In this document: positions 54,892-59,122 of the stretch, piece after piece
Numbering within the stretch: position 1 is the first letter of the stretch
How the letters are laid out: the number at the start of each line of letters is the position of its first letter
Assembly (NCBI GenBank): GCA_016178625.1
Contig: JACOSX010000047.1
Coordinates: 1-59,122, forward strand
Direction of reading: 5' to 3'
Length of the DNA: 59,122 nt
DNA from: Ignavibacteria bacterium
GTDB lineage: Bacteria; Bacteroidota; Ignavibacteria; UBA10030; SZUA-254
Program-made: the position numbers and the translations under genes
Notes under the pieces: model-generated
The model's database searches: none
The model's input: only the letters and a program-made list of their open reading frames with translations
What the model was told of the DNA's origin: nothing

Positions 54892-55934
54892 TTGTCAATC
54901 ATGTCGGACAACAGAAGAACAACACTCGAGCTGAGAGCAAGGAATGAGCCGAAGGGAAGTTTAGTCGAGGAGAGAACCCCTTCGTCGAAAGTCGTCGCGA
55001 ATCGTGGGTTAAATTCCGTACTCATCATCACCCCTTCTGTCCCTAATCGGGACATGTGGCTGTCCAAAAAGCGTCCGAACGCGTCATTGCGAGTCACGAA
55101 GTGACGAAGCAATCTGACATTCCGAGGGAAATTCAAAGGTTGAGGTTGCTTCGCTTCGCTCGCAATGACTGTAATAATTACTTTCTGGACAGCTTCAAAG
55201 AGAGGGGGTCGAAAACGCCCTTGCCCCTGTTTGCCGACAGGCGGGTTTTGGGGTGGTAGGTTACTACCTTTGGAAGACCCATGAAAACCAAATGCAAACA
55301 TACCATAGAGGGCGCCTAAGATTGCCGCCAACCAAAATGCAACGAGAAAATCCTGTATCCCAAGAAAAAACCCGATGAGTCCGGCAAGCTTGACATCGCC
55401 CATACCCATGCTTGGCTTTTTAAAAAGCCAGTTGCCTAAGAGAAGAATAATGAGCGTAGAACAGAAAGCAAAGAGCGACGAGAGGAGATGCTGAGCAAAC
55501 TGATCCGGTTGAAAAACGAGGTGAAGGATGAGTCCAAGGATGATGCCAGTAATAACGACGGTGTTTGGAATGATGAAATACTGCCAATCAATGACAGCGA
55601 CAAGAACCATCAGTACGATAAATGATGTGCTGTAAACGTATTGACCGGAAATCCCATACCTCAGGAATAGCGCAGCCGCAAGGAGTCCGATGCCGAGTTC
55701 TATGAGAGGATATCGAAATGAGATCTTCGATGAACAACGCTTGCACGCTCCCCGGATCATGATAAAGCTTATGATAGGCAGAAGCTCGTACCAGTGGAGC
55801 GTTCGATGGCAGTTAGTGCAGAACGACCGCAGGCTGATGACAGACATTCTCTGAGGAATCCTGTAGATGCAGACGTTGATGAAACTGCCGAGGGAAAGAC
55901 CAAGCAAACTAATTAAGAAAATTGATTCTATCAT
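54858..55934 (-). CDS. Type IV prepilin peptidase (PilD/GspO) with ~95-aa insertion containing a repeat element
   Basis: SFINVCIYRIPQ; CTNCHRTLHWYELLPI; GMGDVKLAGLIGFFLG; KLPFGSFLALSS. Insertion between ALYGMFAFGF and KLPFG. Confidence 0.9.
   Translation of the reverse strand: MIESIFLISLLGLSLGSFINVCIYRIPQRMSVISLRSFCTNCHRTLHWYELLPIISFIMIRGACKRCSSKISFRYPLIELGIGLLAAALFLRYGISGQYVYSTSFIVLMVLVAVIDWQYFIIPNTVVITGIILGLILHLVFQPDQFAQHLLSSLFAFCSTLIILLLGNWLFKKPSMGMGDVKLAGLIGFFLGIQDFLVAFWLAAILGALYGMFAFGFHGSSKGSNLPPQNPPVGKQGQGRFRPPLFEAVQKVIITVIASEAKQPQPLNFPRNVRLLRHFVTRNDAFGRFLDSHMSRLGTEGVMMSTEFNPRFATTFDEGVLSSTKLPFGSFLALSSSVVLLLSDMIDKWIQVWLISLQ
55059..55193. mobile_element. MITE/REP-like element (135 bp) inside the prepilin peptidase CDS
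   Basis: Near-perfect TIR GCTGTCCAAAAAG...CTTTCTGGACAGC (12/13) and inner inverted repeat CGTCATTGCGAG...CTCGCAATGAC; 135 bp = 45 codons. Confidence 0.75.
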
Positions 55935-55961
55935 TGATGGCTCGTTTTCACAGGGAGAGGG

Positions 55962-56312
55962 TCACCATTTGTGATCTACTATCTTTTTCATCACCGTTCC
56001 AATATCATTTAATACTTCGTTATTTTTAATTCTCAACACGTGATAATTTCTTGCGTGCAATTCTTCAAACCGCGCGCTGTCTCGTTCTCGTTGAGCGGGA
56101 ATATCATGAACTCCTCCTTTCACTTCTATCACCAGCCTCATCTTAGCACAATAAAAGTCGACAATAAAATTCCCGATACGATGCTGCCGCTTGAACTTCA
56201 ACCCCCGAAACTGGTGTCTTCTCAAGTGGGCCCAGAGTAATTCTTCGGCGAGAGTTTGATGTTGCCTCAACTCACGAGCTTTCTCAATAATTTCATGAGG
56301 GTATCTGTTCAT
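55962..56312 (-). CDS. DUF559-family (Vsr-like endonuclease fold) protein
   Basis: RELRQHQTLAEELLWAHLRRHQFRGLKFKRQHRIGNFIVDFYCAKMRLVIEVKGGVH; start taken at MNRYPHEI. Confidence 0.92.
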   Translation of the reverse strand: MNRYPHEIIEKARELRQHQTLAEELLWAHLRRHQFRGLKFKRQHRIGNFIVDFYCAKMRLVIEVKGGVHDIPAQRERDSARFEELHARNYHVLRIKNNEVLNDIGTVMKKIVDHKW

Positions 56313-56411
56313 AGATTTTTCACCCTCTCCCTCGTTCCCTCTCCCATGTTGGGAGAGGGATGTCACGCAGTGACAGGGAGAGGGTTGTTTTCTGTTCTTG
56401 AACGTCAGCCA

Positions 56412-56828
56412 TTAATCCGGCACTTTCTCTTTGATTGCCCCGGTCTCATCCACAGTCCACACGTTATAGGCGCCGTTACTATTGAAGTCGACGGTTGAGG
56501 TTGCTGTTGCCACGAAGCTTTTCTCCTCAGCCGATGCGACCTCGATCTTGTAGCGCGCCTGTCCTCCCTGCGAGATGAGTTTCTCCTGCTCGAAGCCGAT
56601 CTCACTCAATGCAGTTGTGTAATGATCATGTTCAAACTTATAGGATTGTTCAAGTGTGTAGACCTGCTTGAGCATCAGTTTGGCTTCTGTAGTCTTTGCT
56701 TTAGTGACGATGGGGAGAAGCTTAGGTAATGCGAGCAGCACCAAAACACCGATGATTACCAAGACCACCATGAGCTCGGTGAGGGAGAAGCCAAGTTGTA
56801 AAGCGAATTTTTTGTGTAATGTTTTCAT
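56412..56828 (-). CDS. Type IV pilin/GspG-like major pseudopilin
   Basis: LGFSLTELMVVLVIIGVLVLLALPKLLPIVTKAKTTEAKLMLKQVYTLEQSYKFE. Confidence 0.92.
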   Translation of the reverse strand: MKTLHKKFALQLGFSLTELMVVLVIIGVLVLLALPKLLPIVTKAKTTEAKLMLKQVYTLEQSYKFEHDHYTTALSEIGFEQEKLISQGGQARYKIEVASAEEKSFVATATSTVDFNSNGAYNVWTVDETGAIKEKVPD

Positions 56829-56877
56829 TGATAATCAGTTACTCTTTTTATTTCGCTCATCATTGACCCCTTTTGTA

Positions 56878-56932
56878 TTTTCCCCTCGGTGAGGGGAAAA
56901 GTTGGGCGTAGTTCTCCCCCTCATGGAGGGGG
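56878..56932. repeat. Two adjacent GC-rich hairpins upstream of the pilin gene
   Basis: TTTTCCCCTC-GGT-GAGGGGAAAA (perfect 10-bp arms) and CCCCCTC-ATG-GAGGGGG. Confidence 0.85.
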
Positions 56933-56978
56933 ACCATAGGGGGGTTAAACACAGCATTTACAGCACCAGCACGCCAAT

Positions 56979-57153
56979 GTCCAAAATGATTTCTGTAGAG
57001 TCCATTCCCCCCGAATGGACTTACTGAAAACAGCATGGCTTTCAATGGGCATGCCGTCCGATTACCCCGAAGGGGTGGCTACGCCACAAATCGGTCTACG
57101 ACTCTTCGAGTCGTTAGACTCGTAGAGACTCTACATTCGTGGACTTTTTGGAC
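56979..57153. repeat. 175-bp multi-hairpin, TIR-flanked structured element (MITE-like or structured RNA)
   Basis: Outer GTCCAAAA...TTTTTGGAC; nested TGTAGAGTC (56994-57002)/GACTCTACA (57127-57135); internal AGTCCATTC-N5-GAATGGACT, CCCC-GAA-GGGG, GTGGC-TAC-GCCAC, CGACTC-TTC-GAGTCG. Confidence 0.75.
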
Positions 57154-57172
57154 AACCCTAATGCCGAAATGG

Positions 57173-57877
57173 TTAATTCTGATTATACACTCTCACCGCA
57201 TCTTCCATTTTTCCATCCTTCATCAGCTTGGGTATCCATCCGAGCACTGCTGTTACTCCGCCTCCGATAAGCAATCCTTTATTCGGACCATCTTCCTTGG
57301 TTGCCGTCAGAAAGCTGGTGATAACCATTCCTAATCCTGTGCCGACCAGACCCCATTGGACAAGGTTTAACGTTTGGTATTCACTGAGATATTTCATGCT
57401 CTCCGGATTGTCCACAAGAGCGGTTTTCAAATTACCGAGGCTTGCATCAAGGATATCGCCGCCATTTTTAGAAAAATAATCAAGTGTGTACGTATTAAAC
57501 GAAGCGGGGGTAGACTGCACAAATGAACCGCCTGGTGTGTTGACGGTGTACGATTGTCCGGGGATAAAATAGCTTTGCACGTCCTGATACAGATCAATTT
57601 TCCCCTGCAACGTTCTTCTGACGACTTTCGAGCTCTTCGGCAGCTTTGCAAAATATCCATTCGCACATTGAAACGCACGGATTTCTTCTATCTTGTACTT
57701 GATAGAATCGTTCAAGAGAACGTACGGCTTGGCAAGAAACGGCTGCTTGTACTCGACTTTTCCGGTGAGACGCTGACCGGAAGCCAATTGAATAACACCG
57801 CTCGTGTCTTGAGCATGTACAGTGACAAGCATAACACCGTTTACAATAAAGATGAATACAACATGTTCCAGTTTCAT
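57173..57877 (-). CDS. Exported protein of unknown function
   Basis: Signal peptide MKLEHVVFIFIVNGVMLVTVHAQ; coherent composition. Confidence 0.7.
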   Translation of the reverse strand: MKLEHVVFIFIVNGVMLVTVHAQDTSGVIQLASGQRLTGKVEYKQPFLAKPYVLLNDSIKYKIEEIRAFQCANGYFAKLPKSSKVVRRTLQGKIDLYQDVQSYFIPGQSYTVNTPGGSFVQSTPASFNTYTLDYFSKNGGDILDASLGNLKTALVDNPESMKYLSEYQTLNLVQWGLVGTGLGMVITSFLTATKEDGPNKGLLIGGGVTAVLGWIPKLMKDGKMEDAVRVYNQN

Positions 57878-57982
57878 TATAGATCTCTATAGATGTTCAA
57901 AAAAATCATTTTTCATTAACCCCTCTTGCGCAGACTGACATTGAATCTTGGTTGCTCACCTCAGCCCGATGGAGCACTTCAA

Positions 57983-58336
57983 TCAAATGGTATTCCGTGG
58001 CACTATGAACGAAAGTCCTATCATAACCAACATCATAATAACGGTAGTGCCAGAGAGGAACAAAAGAAAATAGTTGATGTAGATGTTAATCTCCGCGGTC
58101 CGTGAAAGTGCCTTAATACACATGAAAGCACAGCAACCAGATATCCCTAGAGTCATATAAAACACAATCTTCCTCGGTAAGTCAGTCCTTGCTTTCGCCT
58201 CAAAATCATACTGTCTTTCTTTGGGAGGATAGTCATAGAGCGCATTGATGACCCTCTCACTAAAGAATATCAGGAACACAACTGAGATGAGGAAAAACAC
58301 TACAGACAAAATGTATATATGTCTGAATTCAACCAT
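57983..58336 (-). CDS. Small membrane protein, unknown (117 aa, 3 predicted TM)
   Basis: Hydrophobic segments; plausible composition. Confidence 0.55.
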   Translation of the reverse strand: MVEFRHIYILSVVFFLISVVFLIFFSERVINALYDYPPKERQYDFEAKARTDLPRKIVFYMTLGISGCCAFMCIKALSRTAEINIYINYFLLFLSGTTVIMMLVMIGLSFIVPRNTI

Positions 58337-58530
58337 GAAAGCCTCGAATTGTGAATGATTGATTCCAATAAATCATTTTCGTCTAGTAACCCATTCTTGC
58401 CATCCCGTATTTGTATCTATCCGAAACGTTCATCAGATTCCCCTGGAATTTCGGAGGAGCTCCTAATAACGGGGAGAGGAATTCTTGAAATGCAATTAAG
58501 CATTTCAATGCTGCATTGAATCATCTGATT

Positions 58531-58794
58531 TCATGATCCTGACTTGGATCGTTTTAAAACAAAATGTGTGATCACAAAACCCCCAATACCCCACAGGAAG
58601 CTATTTCCAACGAGGATAATAGCGCCAAAATCATGACTAAATAAAAAGGGGGAAGTAAGGAGCGGAAATTTAAGCACCGTTAACAATAACTCTTCAATCC
58701 ATGATCTTTGCCACATCGTAAACAAAACCAAGCAACACATAAGACAAAAATGACAGACAAAAACAGTGAATGCAATAATAAGGTTTTTCTTCAA
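58531..58794 (-). CDS. Small membrane protein, unknown (87 aa)
   Basis: Two hydrophobic segments. Confidence 0.5.
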   Translation of the reverse strand: MKKNLIIAFTVFVCHFCLMCCLVLFTMWQRSWIEELLLTVLKFPLLTSPFLFSHDFGAIILVGNSFLWGIGGFVITHFVLKRSKSGS

Positions 58795-59032
58795 TGTACA
58801 CCCTCATCATACAAACTTTTACCTAATTTTTCTCTTTCCCCTTGGTTTGCGGGAAGAGCATACATGAAGTGGGGATAATTATCCTTTTGGGTAGCAATAC
58901 CATAAAGGGATCTTAGATAGTTGAAGATATTTTTGGGGTTACTCAAATCATCATCGTTAATATCAATTCGGAAAATATTTTTAATATTTGGATTATCACT
59001 TATTGTTTTATACAATTCGCTTTCGATTGGTA
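58791..59032 (-). pseudogene. C-terminal gene fragment, probably truncated by an adjacent insertion sequence
   Basis: Reading frame (...PIESELYKTISDNPNIKNIFRIDINDDDLSNPKNIFNYLRSLYGIATQKDNYPHFMYALPANQGEREKLGKSLYDEGVH*) has no ATG and runs open into the putative IS end. Confidence 0.5.
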
Positions 59033-59122
59033 TGAACTGACCCCTTTGCGCAGGACGGTAAGAATGGTTAAGTTGGGCGGAAAGGAGAATCGTGGTTATG
59101 GGTCGACGGCGATTTACAAAGG
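59033..59122 (+). mobile_element. Left end of an IS3-like insertion sequence (partial, runs off the window)
   Basis: TGAACTGACCCCTTTGCGCAGG terminal-like sequence, AAAGGAG SD, then ATG at 59098 encoding MGRRRFTK..., like IS3 OrfA N-termini. Confidence 0.6.

Overview
The window reads as one chromosomal segment of a T9SS-bearing bacterium, probably of the Bacteroidetes/Chlorobi/Ignavibacteria group; this is inferred from a Por-type C-terminal sorting domain, a PorV/PorQ-family barrel and the surface-protein style. Main blocks: (1) ~0-31.7 kb, a divergently transcribed exopolysaccharide locus. The left arm (minus) has a WecA-like transferase, a degenerate receiver-less sigma54 AAA+ protein, a PorV/PorQ-like barrel and a Wza-like lipoprotein. 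The right arm (plus, ~27 kb, nearly gapless) has Wzz/Wzc-like proteins, a Wzy-like polymerase, Wzx, glycosyltransferases, acyl/GNAT transferases, a deacetylase and an adenylate-forming ligase. The ~600-bp divergent intergenic region carries two outward-facing sigma54-like -24/-12 elements with a tandem palindrome between them. (2) Embedded at ~18.9-30.1 kb is an unusual sub-cluster: ComA-like, ComB-like, RraA-like, a CphA-like ATP-grasp, a second ATP-grasp, an Ldh2/ComC-like dehydrogenase, a 2OG-oxygenase-like protein, a GNAT+ATP-grasp fusion, and another GNAT. I propose it makes a sulfolactate-like (or related) acid decoration that is amide-ligated onto the polysaccharide or its precursor. 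This is the best candidate for an undescribed system. (3) 31.8-45.0 kb: a Big/IPT surface protein with dockerin-like calcium loops, and a 3472-aa repeat protein with a T9SS sorting tail and an intragenic G10 tract. (4) tRNA-Glu(CTC). (5) 45.3-56.8 kb (minus): a type II secretion/type IV pilus-like operon, with palindromic/MITE-like repeats in and around it, one of them apparently translated inside the prepilin peptidase gene. (6) The right edge has small membrane ORFs, a gene fragment, and the likely left end of an IS3-like element. All calls are from reading the sequence and motif memory; no database search was run.
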